DNA from: an uncultured Anaerolineaceae bacterium
GTDB lineage: Bacteria > Chloroflexota > Anaerolineae > Anaerolineales > Anaerolineaceae
Length of the DNA: 8,262 nucleotides
Reading direction: 5' to 3'
NCBI GenBank assembly: GCA_937907495.1
Contig: CALESS010000339.1
Span: forward strand, 1-8,262
Both the position numbers and the translations under genes were made by a program. The notes under the pieces are model-generated. The model saw nothing but the letters and a program-made list of their open reading frames with translations, was not told where the DNA came from and made no database searches. Shown piece by piece: positions 1-6,766 of this stretch (positions within the stretch are counted from its first letter, which is position 1; each line of letters begins with the position of its first letter).

Positions 1-1056
1 CCCGATTTACCCCCCGCCGACTTCATCATCGAAACCCTCGTCAGGGCCGCCCGCCGCGCCGATACCCATACCTACTCTCCCAATGGCGGCACCCCGGCTG
101 CCCGCAAGGCGATTGCCACTTATTACCATAACCGCTTCGGGGTCGAACTGGATCCCACGAAGGAAACCCTCACCCTGGTTGGATCGAAGGAAGGTTTATT
201 CAACCTGAGCGAAGTGCTGATCAATCCGGGAGATACCTCCCTTGTGCCCGACCCGGGTTATCCAGTCTATTCTGCCAGCGGCAGGATCACCGGCGGACAT
301 ATTTATCACCTGGCCCTGCTGGAAGAAAACAACTATCTGCCCGACCTGGATGCCATTCCGGAAGATGTGGCCAACAACGCTAAGATTTTGTGGCTTAACT
401 ATCCCAATAACCCCACCGGGGCAATCGCTCCGCTGGAATTTCTCGCCCGGGCCGTGGAATTTGGCCGCAAATACCGGGTGGTGGTTGCTCATGACGCGCC
501 CTATGTGGATGTTACATATGATGGCTATGAAGCCCCCAGCATCATGCAGGTGCCCGGCGCCAAGGAGGTTGCAGTCGAGTTCAACTCCCTCTCCAAGGCC
601 TACAACATGGCTGGCTGGCGCCTCGGCATGGTGGTCGGTAACCCTAAGATTGTCTCCTTCCTCCACACCTTCAAGAGCCAGGTGGACACCTCCACCTTTG
701 CCCCCATCCTGGAGGCCGGCATCGCCGCCCTCACCGGCGACCAGGGCTGGTTGATGGAACGCAATTTGATCTATCAACGCCGCCGGGATATTGTGGTTGA
801 AGGTTTACGCAAAGCGGGTTTTGGTGTGGATATTCCCCCGGCCGCGATTTATGTCTGGGCCAAACTCCCGGCGGGTTATAGCGATAGCATGGAATTTTGC
901 TCCCGGTTGTTGACCGAAAAGGGAGTCAGCACCACCCCCGGCCTTGTGTATGGAAAACATGGAGAAGGTTATTTGCGAATCTCGCTGGGCACTGCCACCG
1001 GCCGCATTGAAGAGGCGATCGAGCGCATTGTCCACTGGATGAAAGAGCAGGTATAA
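1..1056 (+). CDS. dapL: LL-diaminopimelate aminotransferase-type class I/II aminotransferase (5' truncated by the window)
   Basis: The reading frame is open from base 1, so the gene starts outside the window. 351 residues are present and about 35 N-terminal residues are missing compared with the usual 385-390. This is a fold-type I PLP-dependent aminotransferase. It has the opening PDLPPADFII, the segment GSKEGLFNLSEV, DPGYPVY, NYPNNPTG and HDAPY (the Asp that contacts the PLP pyridine nitrogen). The PLP lysine is in SLSKAYNMAGWRLG (codon 595-597), and the C-terminal YLRISLG carries the expected substrate-carboxylate arginine. These motifs resemble the direct LL-diaminopimelate aminotransferase family, which converts tetrahydrodipicolinate plus glutamate to LL-diaminopimelate in lysine and peptidoglycan precursor synthesis in the cytoplasm. 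Substrate specificity cannot be proven from sequence; a related aspartate/aromatic or MalY-like aminotransferase is the alternative. Its stop codon TAA directly abuts the hflX start codon, so the two genes are co-transcribed. Confidence 0.85.
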   Translation, partial: PDLPPADFIIETLVRAARRADTHTYSPNGGTPAARKAIATYYHNRFGVELDPTKETLTLVGSKEGLFNLSEVLINPGDTSLVPDPGYPVYSASGRITGGHIYHLALLEENNYLPDLDAIPEDVANNAKILWLNYPNNPTGAIAPLEFLARAVEFGRKYRVVVAHDAPYVDVTYDGYEAPSIMQVPGAKEVAVEFNSLSKAYNMAGWRLGMVVGNPKIVSFLHTFKSQVDTSTFAPILEAGIAALTGDQGWLMERNLIYQRRRDIVVEGLRKAGFGVDIPPAAIYVWAKLPAGYSDSMEFCSRLLTEKGVSTTPGLVYGKHGEGYLRISLGTATGRIEEAIERIVHWMKEQV

Positions 1057-2406
1057 ATGTCACGAACACCCGAACCGACCCGCCGCCCTGCAGAACGGGC
1101 ATTTTTGGTCGGGGTGGATATCCGCAACCAGCCCTCCCTGTTAGCCCTCGAAGATTCGATGGCGGAACTCGCCCTCCTGGCCGATACGGCTGGGTTGCGG
1201 GTGGTGGGAGAAACCTCACAAAAACTGGATTCCCCCCATTCCGAGACCTTCATCGGCAGCGGTAAGGTGGATGAAGTAAAAGCCCTGGTGGAAGAATCCC
1301 TGGCGGATGTCGTTATATTCGATTCCGAATTAAGTCCGCGCCACCAACGGGAGTTGGAAAAACGGTTTGGCCCGACTGTGCGCGTAATTGACCGTACCAC
1401 CCTCATTCTCGATATTTTTGCCCAGCACGCCCAAACCCGCGAAGGCGCCCTGCAGGTGGAATTGGCGCTTAACGAATACCGCCTCCCCCGCCTCACCCGT
1501 GCCTGGACGCACCTTGCCCGCCAGTCCGGTGGCGCATCCGGCCGTTCGGGGGCCGTAGGCGGAGTCGGGTTGCGCGGCCCCGGTGAAACCCAGTTGGAAG
1601 TGGATCGCCGGGAAATCCGCTCCCGCATTACCAAGTTGAAAGCCGAGCTGGAGAAAGTCCGCGCCCACCGCGAGCGCTACCGTTCCCAGCGCAAACGCTC
1701 ACAGATTCCCACCATTTCACTTGTCGGCTATACGAATGCTGGGAAATCCACCCTCCTCAACCGTCTCGCCCACGCCGATGTCTACGTCGCCAATCAGCTC
1801 TTCGCCACCCTTGACCCCACCACCCGCCGCGTGGAATTGCCTGGCGGGCATACCGCCTTATTCACCGATACGGTTGGTTTCATTCAAAAACTTCCCACGA
1901 CCCTGGTGGCTGCCTTCCGCGCCACCCTGGAGGAGATCTCTGAAGCCGACCTGCTCTTGCATGTGGTGGATATCACCCACCCCAACGCCATGGCCCAGTG
2001 GCAGTCTGTCAACCAGACCCTGAAAGAAATCGAAGCCGGTCAAATTCCGGTCATTACGGTACTTAACAAGATTGATCTCTTCCCGGACCCGGATTTTGCA
2101 CGCCAGGTTGCCAGTGAATTTGCCAATTCTGTTGCCATTTCTTCCCTGACCGGCCTCGGCATACCGGACTTGCTGCGTGAGATCGAGAATGAGCTTTTCG
2201 AAAAATACATCCCGGTCTGTGTCCGGTTGAGCTATCAACAGGGCCAATTAATTTCCCTCTTCCATGAGCAAGGCCAGGTTCAGCACATCGAGCATAAGCG
2301 CGGCGGCGTGACCATCGAAGGCCAGATCCCCGGGCGCCTGATGACAGCTTTTCAACCTTTCTTCTGCCCCGGCGCACCACCCACGGATGACCCGCTGAAG
2401 GAATAA
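1057..2406 (+). CDS. hflX: Ribosome-associated GTPase HflX
   Basis: A full-length 449-residue HflX, a cytoplasmic GTPase that binds the 50S subunit and, in studied bacteria, splits stalled or stress-inactivated 70S ribosomes. The N-terminal HflX domain (about residues 15-185) includes GSGKVDEV, LSPRHQRELE, the signature VIDRTTLILDIFAQHA and the glycine-rich GVGLRGPGETQLEVDRR (169-185). A basic coiled-coil helix follows (about 186-215). The G domain has G1 GYTNAGKST (224-232), the G2 region FATLDPTTR, G3 DTVGF (from 271), G4 NKID (337-340) and a G5-like SSLTG. The family's short C-terminal domain ends the protein. The ATG at 1057 immediately follows the TAA of the aminotransferase gene. The upstream Shine-Dalgarno is weak (a GAGCAGG stretch), so translational coupling is likely. 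The start fits the family because the conserved AFLVGVD segment begins about 14 residues in. Confidence 0.96.
   Translation: MSRTPEPTRRPAERAFLVGVDIRNQPSLLALEDSMAELALLADTAGLRVVGETSQKLDSPHSETFIGSGKVDEVKALVEESLADVVIFDSELSPRHQRELEKRFGPTVRVIDRTTLILDIFAQHAQTREGALQVELALNEYRLPRLTRAWTHLARQSGGASGRSGAVGGVGLRGPGETQLEVDRREIRSRITKLKAELEKVRAHRERYRSQRKRSQIPTISLVGYTNAGKSTLLNRLAHADVYVANQLFATLDPTTRRVELPGGHTALFTDTVGFIQKLPTTLVAAFRATLEEISEADLLLHVVDITHPNAMAQWQSVNQTLKEIEAGQIPVITVLNKIDLFPDPDFARQVASEFANSVAISSLTGLGIPDLLREIENELFEKYIPVCVRLSYQQGQLISLFHEQGQVQHIEHKRGGVTIEGQIPGRLMTAFQPFFCPGAPPTDDPLKE
2397..2402 (+). promoter_or_regulatory. Ribosome binding site of the 68-residue membrane protein
   Basis: GAAGGA overlaps the last codons of hflX and lies 8 bases before the ATG at 2411. 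This good Shine-Dalgarno match is the main evidence, besides the hydrophobic profile, that the short frame after hflX is translated. Confidence 0.7.
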
Positions 2407-2410
2407 CAAG

Positions 2411-2617
2411 ATGAATTGGCTTTCCCACTTTTTGGACCGTGCCTCGGAATTCCTCGCCGATCGTAAGGGCTTGTTCCCGCTCCTCGGTGGAGGTCTCATC
2501 ATACTCAACTTCATCCTGGTGATCATCGGTGTCGGCTGGCTATCCGATACGAACTTCTTTCTGCACCTGGGCCTCATTCTCACCATTCTTGGTTTTCTAC
2601 TGGCCTGGGCTTTGTAA
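2411..2617 (+). CDS. Small two-helix membrane protein of unknown function
   Basis: I do not recognise this 68-residue protein. It begins with a charged, probably amphipathic segment (MNWLSHFLDRASEFLADRKG). Two strongly hydrophobic stretches follow, at about residues 21-44 and 49-68, joined by a short turn (SDTN). The second helix runs to the C terminus with no soluble tail, so nearly the whole protein is membrane-embedded. The ATG lies 4 bases after the hflX stop and has a GAAGGA Shine-Dalgarno at 8-base spacing, and the frame ends shortly before an intrinsic terminator. It is therefore the last gene of the aminotransferase-hflX operon. In E. coli hflX neighbours the genes of the membrane proteins HflK and HflC, but there is no sequence similarity here to suggest equivalence. 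A role linked to HflX is only a guess. Confidence 0.75.
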   Translation: MNWLSHFLDRASEFLADRKGLFPLLGGGLIILNFILVIIGVGWLSDTNFFLHLGLILTILGFLLAWAL

Positions 2618-2637
2618 CCTGCGCCTGATAACAAAGC

Positions 2638-2675
2638 AAAAACGGCAGGGTTTTTACTCCTGCCGTTTTATATTT
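2638..2675. terminator. Bidirectional intrinsic terminator between convergent operons
   Basis: An 11-bp perfect stem pairs AAAACGGCAGG (2639-2649) with CCTGCCGTTTT (2659-2669) around a 9-base loop. On the plus strand it is followed by a T-rich tail (TTTTATATTTTT), ending the hflX operon about 20 bases after the membrane-protein stop. On the minus strand the A-run before the stem gives a T-rich tail (TTTTTGCTTTG), so it can also end the helicase transcript about 25 bases after its stop codon. Confidence 0.9.
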
Positions 2676-2694
2676 TTAAGATCCTGCCTGCAGG

Positions 2695-4338
2695 TTAGAC
2701 CCGCTGCAATTCCACTGCCTGGCGGTGGAATTGGATTTCCCCGCTCTTGGAAAGCACTTGCATTGCAAACTGTTCGGGAACATCCACCAGCGCCCGGTCC
2801 TCATGGATCAGGATTTTCCCGATCATATGGCCTGGGATGGACGCATGGTAGGCAATCACACCGACCACATCATTCACCCGCAAGCCCTGGGCTTTGCCCA
2901 GGTTCAGGCTGATGCGCACCATACCCGGCTCGTGAGATCCGGCAGCGGAGCGGGTGAAGTTCCCGCGCTCACTCTGGAAGCGGGGCCGGCGGGTGTTGTA
3001 AACCGGTTGTTGGGGTTCTGCCACCGCTCGCACGGGGGCAATGGGACGTTGTTTTTCCTCCGCCCGCGCCATCTTCAGCGCAGCAGCCGCAATATCCAGT
3101 GGATCATAACCCTGTTCCACCAACTGGGCTACCATCTCACGTTCCCGCTTGAAACGGTTGCGGTTCAACCACACATTCATCTGGCCCAGCAGGCGCTCTT
3201 CCCGGCCTTTTCGAATATCCTCATCCGTGGGCAATTCCGCCCGGGTGATTTTTGAACGGGTAAACGATTCAATCTGGCTTATCCGGCGCCATTCAAATGG
3301 AGTCGCCAGGGTAATGGCAATCCCCTTCGCCCCGGCGCGCCCGGTGCGGCCAATGCGATGAACGTATAATTCAGCGTCATCCGGCAGGTCAAAATTGAAC
3401 ACATGGGAGATGCCCTCAATATCCAGACCGCGTGCGGCTACATCTGTGGCAACCAACACTTTGATCTGGTTCTGGCGAAAACGGTTAAGGGTGCTCTCGC
3501 GAGCATCCTGGCTCAAATCGCCATTCAACACTTCCGCCGGGTAACCGCGCACGGTCAGCGCGGCTGCCAGATCGGCTGTGCTGGTGCGGGTTCGGGCAAA
3601 AATCAGGGCGCTGGTGATTTCTTCCATCTCAAACAAACGAGTCAGGGCGGGAAGTTTATCGTCATTATTCACCAGGTAATAGCGCTGCTCGATCGTCTCA
3701 ACGGTCACTTGCTTGCGTTTTATGGTGATTTGCTGCGGCGAGCGCAGGTATTTTTCCGCCAGGCGGCGAATTTCATGCGACATGGTCGCGGAAAAAAGGG
3801 CGGTTTGCCGTTCTTCCGGTGTCTTCGCCAGGATGGATTCAATATCCTCCACAAAGCCCATGCTCAACATCTCATCGGCTTCATCCAGTACCACAGTTCG
3901 CAATTGGGAAATATCCAGCACCCCGCGGTCCATCAGGTCCATGATGCGCCCCGGCGTCCCGACGACAATTTCTACACCCCGCCGCAGACCATTGATCTGC
4001 GGGCCATAAGGCGCGCCGCCATAAACCGCCAGCACCCGGATTTTCATTTCTTTTCCAAGCCCGGAGATTGCCTCCGCCACTTGCAAGGCCAGCTCGCGGG
4101 TGGGGGTTAAAATCAGGGCTTGAATATTGCCCTGGTGGGGAACAATGTTGTTTAAGATCGGCAACGCAAAGGCCGCCGTTTTACCTGTGCCCGTCTGTGC
4201 CTGGCCAATTACATCCTGACCGGTCAACATGACTGGAATTAACTCCGATTGAATCGGCATGGGGGAAGTATAGCCAAGTTCGGCTACTGCCTGCACCAGC
4301 ATCGGGTGCAGGTTCATCTCGGAAAATTCGACGCTCAT
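2695..4338 (-). CDS. DEAD-box ATP-dependent RNA helicase (CsdA/DbpA type)
   Basis: A 547-residue cytoplasmic RNA helicase from the chosen ATG; proteins of this type unwind RNA during ribosome assembly, mRNA decay and cold adaptation. All core motifs are visible: Q motif GYTSPMPIQ, motif I AQTGTGKT (47-54), Ia PTRELALQ, TPGR, motif II DEAD (152-155), SAT, ATDVAARGLDI and HRIGRTGR (327-334). A basic, low-complexity linker (about 430-474) leads to a C-terminal domain of about 73 residues (RISLNLGKAQGL, VVGVIAYHASIPGHMIGKI) that matches the DbpA-type RNA-binding domain (PF03880). The start is uncertain. ATG 4338 has GGAG five bases upstream and gives the usual family N terminus (MSVEFSEMNLHP). 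An in-frame TTG at 4404 has a perfect AAGGAGG six bases upstream and would add 22 residues. The leader is unusually structured (see separate entries). The symbol is left blank because deaD, cshA and dbpA cannot be separated here. Confidence 0.95.
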   Translation of the reverse strand: MSVEFSEMNLHPMLVQAVAELGYTSPMPIQSELIPVMLTGQDVIGQAQTGTGKTAAFALPILNNIVPHQGNIQALILTPTRELALQVAEAISGLGKEMKIRVLAVYGGAPYGPQINGLRRGVEIVVGTPGRIMDLMDRGVLDISQLRTVVLDEADEMLSMGFVEDIESILAKTPEERQTALFSATMSHEIRRLAEKYLRSPQQITIKRKQVTVETIEQRYYLVNNDDKLPALTRLFEMEEITSALIFARTRTSTADLAAALTVRGYPAEVLNGDLSQDARESTLNRFRQNQIKVLVATDVAARGLDIEGISHVFNFDLPDDAELYVHRIGRTGRAGAKGIAITLATPFEWRRISQIESFTRSKITRAELPTDEDIRKGREERLLGQMNVWLNRNRFKREREMVAQLVEQGYDPLDIAAAALKMARAEEKQRPIAPVRAVAEPQQPVYNTRRPRFQSERGNFTRSAAGSHEPGMVRISLNLGKAQGLRVNDVVGVIAYHASIPGHMIGKILIHEDRALVDVPEQFAMQVLSKSGEIQFHRQAVELQRV

Positions 4339-4374
4339 CAAAACTCCATCTATCATAAGGAGGGTGTTTTGATG
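4336..4374 (-). promoter_or_regulatory. Inverted repeat covering the helicase start codon (possible translational control hairpin)
   Basis: In the minus-strand transcript, CATCAAAAC (4374-4366) is a perfect 9-bp complement of GTTTTGATG (4344-4336), with 21 bases between the arms. The second arm contains the ATG start codon at 4338-4336, and the GGAG Shine-Dalgarno (4347-4344) lies at the inner end of the same arm. TCC (4361-4359) can add three inner pairs with GGA (4347-4345). If folded, the structure would hide the start site. The repeat is visible directly; any regulatory effect is inferred. Confidence 0.5.
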
Positions 4375-4401
4375 GTCCCATTTCCCGTTTGCCGGCTTTT
4401 T

Positions 4402-4417
4402 CAACCGGAACCTCCTT
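4402..4417 (-). promoter_or_regulatory. Perfect Shine-Dalgarno with in-frame TTG upstream of the helicase start
   Basis: On the minus strand AAGGAGG (4417-4411) is followed after six bases by TTG (4404-4402). The TTG is in frame with the helicase and has no stop before ATG 4338. This is a far stronger ribosome binding site than the one before the ATG. It may mark the true start (569 residues, N terminus MKKPANGKWDHQNT) or a ribosome standby or leader site. The extra 22 residues do not resemble a conserved part of DEAD-box proteins as I know them, so I keep the ATG as the default start. Confidence 0.5.
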
Positions 4418-4441
4418 GCGGATGATCCGTCAGCTGGCAAC

Positions 4442-4468
4442 AAAAAGCCCGACTTGTCTCCGTCGGGC
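4442..4468 (-). terminator. Intrinsic terminator in the leader of the helicase gene
   Basis: In the minus-strand transcript GCCCGAC (4468-4462) and GTCGGGC (4453-4447) form a perfect 7-bp GC-rich stem with an 8-base loop, followed at once by TTTTTG (4446-4441). It lies 104 bases before the helicase ATG and about 220 bases after the uvrB stop. It could end uvrB read-through, end a short RNA made from the promoter candidate at 4531-4558, or act as an attenuator for the helicase. The opposite strand lacks a comparable T-run. Confidence 0.8.
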
Positions 4469-4530
4469 ATTATTTGGAACTTTCAAAACAATCCCTGGAA
4501 CATGCAGTCTGCCACGCAGACCGAAGCAAG

Positions 4531-4558
4531 AGTTTACCACACTTCCGGTAGAATGCAA
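4531..4558 (-). promoter_or_regulatory. Candidate promoter for the helicase leader
   Basis: Read on the minus strand, TTGCAT (4558-4553) is followed after 16 bases by TAAACT (4536-4531), which has a TG extended -10 just upstream (TGGTAAACT). Transcription would start near 4524 and give a leader of roughly 185 bases before the helicase ATG, with the terminator inside it. Both hexamers match the sigma-70 consensus only partly, so this is a weak call. Confidence 0.3.
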
Positions 4559-4688
4559 TGGTTGAGTTTTACACCAGTTTTTCCCGTTGTTTTACCGCAG
4601 CTGCCAGGCAGTATGGTCTCTGCATCATCTGTGCAAATTGCAGACACTCCTTCAAATACCCTACCGCCGAACCAACCGCACTCCCCGA

Positions 4689-6722
4689 TTAATCAATTTC
4701 CCCGGAGAGCATCTTTGCCTTCTGCCACGGCGGCAGGTTGGATTGGTCTGCCAGAAGCCCCCGCAGTTCATAGATTTGATCTCGCAAGGCCGCCGCCCGT
4801 TCAAATTCCAGGTTCTTGGCTGCGATCTTCATCTGGTTTTCCATTTCCGCAAGCAGACGTTTTATCTCATCCTTGGGAATGCGCGGTCCGGCCTGGTATT
4901 CTCCCCGGGCCTCCGCCACGGCAGGTGCGCTCAACCGCTCGGTGATGTCATGAATCGCCTTAATGATCCCCACCGGCTCAATGCCATGCTCCTGATTGTA
5001 ACGATCCTGTTTCGCCCGGCGGCGGTTGGTTTCCTCCACCGCATTGCGCATAGAATCCGTCATCCGGTCGGCGTACATCAACACCCGTCCGCGGATGTGC
5101 CGGGCCGCCCGCCCGATGGTCTGGATCAGGGCAGTCGTGGAGCGCAGGAAACCTTCCTTATCGGCATCCAGAATCGCCACCAGCGAGACCTCCGGCAAAT
5201 CCAACCCTTCCCGCAGCAGGTTGATTCCCACAATCACATCGAACACCCCCATTCGCAGGTCGCGTAGAATTCCAACCCGCTCCAGTGTATCCACTTCACT
5301 GTGCAGGTAATGTACCTTCATCCCCAGTTCCATGAAATACTCGGCCAGGTCTTCCGCCATCCGTTTCGTCAGGGTGGTCACCAGCACCCGCTCGCCCCGT
5401 TCCGTTCGCTGGCGAATTTCACCCACCAGGTCATCCACCTGGCCCTTGGTAGGTCGAATTTCAACCTGCGGGTCCAACAACCCGGTGGGCCGAATGATCT
5501 GCTCCACCACCTGGTCTGCCCGCCCCATTTCATACGGACCGGGGGTGGCCGTGGTGTAAACAGTATAGCCCATATGTTGTTCAAATTCATCAAACTTCAA
5601 GGGACGGTTATCCATGGCGGATGGCAGCCGGAAACCATAATCCACCAATACCTGCTTGCGGGCTTGATCGCCGTTATACATGCCGCGGATTTGTGGCACG
5701 GTCATGTGTGATTCATCCAGAATCAATAAGTAATCACTGGGCAGGTAATCCAGCAGCGTCCAGGGCGGCGAACCGGGCGGGCGCTGGTCCAACTGGCGGG
5801 AGTAGTTCTCAATCCCGGAGCAATACCCGACTTCCCGCAGCATTTCCAGGTCATAAAGAGTACGCTGCTCCAGGCGCTGGGCTTCCAGCAAGCGCCCTTC
5901 CTGGTTGAAAACTTTTAGCCGGGCTTCCAATTCCGCCTCAATGGCCTCGATGGATTGCTTGAGGGTATCCTCTTTGGCGATGTAATGTTTTGCAGGGTAA
6001 ATCTCCACCTGGTCGGGGGTATCCAGCACTTCCCCGGTCACCGGCTGATAAACCAACAGCCGTTCCACCTCATCTCCAAAAAAGGTTATACGGATGCATT
6101 TCTTCTCTTCATAAGCCGGGAAAATTTCCAGGGTATCGCCTCTCACCCGGAACGTTCCTGGTTTCAACTCCATGTCATTTCGTTGATACTGGCTCTCCAC
6201 CAGTTGGCGCAGCAATGCATTGCGCCGGTAGATGCCGCCCTTCTCCAGCCGGATCACAACCCGACCGTACTCATCCGGGTTTCCCAGGCCATAAATGCAC
6301 GAAACCGAAGCCACGATGATTACATCCCGCCGGGACATGAGCGAAGTGGTTGCCGCCAACCGCAGCCGCTCGATCTCCTCATTGATATCGGTTTCCTTTT
6401 CAATGTATAAATCCTGCCGCGGCACATACGCCTCTGGCTGATAGTAGTCATAGTAAGATACAAAATATTCAACTGCGTTTTCAGGGAAGAATTCCTTGAA
6501 CTCGGCATACAACTGGGCGGCCAACGTTTTGTTGTGCGCCATGATCAGCGCCGGTTTCTGAACTTGTTGAATCAGGTTGGCAATGGTAAAAGTTTTACCG
6601 GTTCCTGTCGCCCCCAGCAGTACCTGGTGACGATAACCTTTTTGCACCCCGCTTACCAATTGCTGAATGGCATCCGGTTGATCCCCGGTCGGTTTATAAG
6701 GAGCGTGTAAACGGAAATCCAT
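4689..6722 (-). CDS. uvrB: Excinuclease ABC subunit UvrB
   Basis: A full-length 677-residue UvrB, the damage-verifying helicase-like subunit of nucleotide excision repair, which receives DNA from UvrA and then recruits UvrC. The family start is clear ([19 protein letters not shown]). Walker A is GATGTGKT (37-44). The DNA-clamping beta-hairpin region is recognisable in [20 protein letters not shown], and the Walker B-type box is DESH (336-339). The helicase C-terminal motifs follow ([29 protein letters not shown]), and a C-terminal UVR domain (about 620-655, [16 protein letters not shown]) serves UvrC contact. ATG 6722 is preferred over the in-frame GTG at 6728, because the AAGGA (6735-6731) is 8 bases from the ATG but only 2 from the GTG. 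A perfect TATAAT lies just upstream, so uvrB probably has its own promoter although it follows the two-component genes closely. Confidence 0.98.
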   Translation of the reverse strand: MDFRLHAPYKPTGDQPDAIQQLVSGVQKGYRHQVLLGATGTGKTFTIANLIQQVQKPALIMAHNKTLAAQLYAEFKEFFPENAVEYFVSYYDYYQPEAYVPRQDLYIEKETDINEEIERLRLAATTSLMSRRDVIIVASVSCIYGLGNPDEYGRVVIRLEKGGIYRRNALLRQLVESQYQRNDMELKPGTFRVRGDTLEIFPAYEEKKCIRITFFGDEVERLLVYQPVTGEVLDTPDQVEIYPAKHYIAKEDTLKQSIEAIEAELEARLKVFNQEGRLLEAQRLEQRTLYDLEMLREVGYCSGIENYSRQLDQRPPGSPPWTLLDYLPSDYLLILDESHMTVPQIRGMYNGDQARKQVLVDYGFRLPSAMDNRPLKFDEFEQHMGYTVYTTATPGPYEMGRADQVVEQIIRPTGLLDPQVEIRPTKGQVDDLVGEIRQRTERGERVLVTTLTKRMAEDLAEYFMELGMKVHYLHSEVDTLERVGILRDLRMGVFDVIVGINLLREGLDLPEVSLVAILDADKEGFLRSTTALIQTIGRAARHIRGRVLMYADRMTDSMRNAVEETNRRRAKQDRYNQEHGIEPVGIIKAIHDITERLSAPAVAEARGEYQAGPRIPKDEIKRLLAEMENQMKIAAKNLEFERAAALRDQIYELRGLLADQSNLPPWQKAKMLSGEID

Positions 6723-6757
6723 GAGCACCTTCCTTCTATTATCAGGTCAAGTGTTCT

Positions 6758-6766
6758 ATTATATCA
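6758..6766 (-). promoter_or_regulatory. uvrB: Extended -10 promoter of uvrB, next to the kinase stop codon
   Basis: Minus strand: TGATATAAT, a perfect TATAAT (6763-6758) with the extended TGN element. The TGA of that element is also the stop codon of the histidine kinase. No good -35 hexamer is found 16-18 bases upstream, inside the kinase gene, which fits an extended -10 promoter. Transcription would begin near 6751, giving a short leader of about 30 bases before the uvrB ATG. Confidence 0.6.

Larger units (their letters stand above)
4426..4688. other. Gene-free region between uvrB and the helicase leader
   Basis: I see no convincing protein-coding gene here on either strand. Besides the terminator at 4442-4468 and a weak promoter candidate at 4531-4558, it holds short symmetric elements: CTGCC-A-GGCAG (4601-4611), TGCAA-A-TTGCA (4632-4642), and GTCTGC-CAC-GCAGAC (4507-4521). 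The last would form a 6-bp hairpin near the start of any leader RNA. TCTGCA (4619-4624) is also repeated in inverted orientation as TGCAGA (4639-4644). I do not recognise a known riboswitch or named small-RNA family. Confidence 0.6.

Noticed and set aside
3403..4110. Plus-strand open frame of 235 codons
   Set aside because: It is entirely antisense to the conserved helicase core, and its composition reflects the opposite strand.
4372..4425. Plus-strand mini-frame of 17 codons with a perfect AAGGAGG (4357-4363) eight bases upstream
   Set aside because: The Shine-Dalgarno match is just the complement of the CCTCCTT in the helicase leader; there is no promoter, no recognisable product, and the frame lies antisense to a structured leader.
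4339..4470. Extended helicase N terminus starting at the ATG at 4470
   Set aside because: That ATG has no Shine-Dalgarno, and the extension would translate the intrinsic terminator hairpin and its T-run; starts at 4338 or 4404 are better supported.
4454..4945. Plus-strand open frame of 163 codons over the gene-free region and the uvrB 3' end
   Set aside because: Pro/Ser/Arg-rich composition, typical of a shadow frame opposite a GC-rich gene; about half of it overlaps uvrB and no protein family is recognisable.
6741..6756. Possible LexA (SOS) box upstream of uvrB, minus strand AGAACACTTGACC
   Set aside because: Only the GAAC half of a GAAC-N4-GTTC type operator is present; the second half reads GACC, so there is no convincing palindrome.
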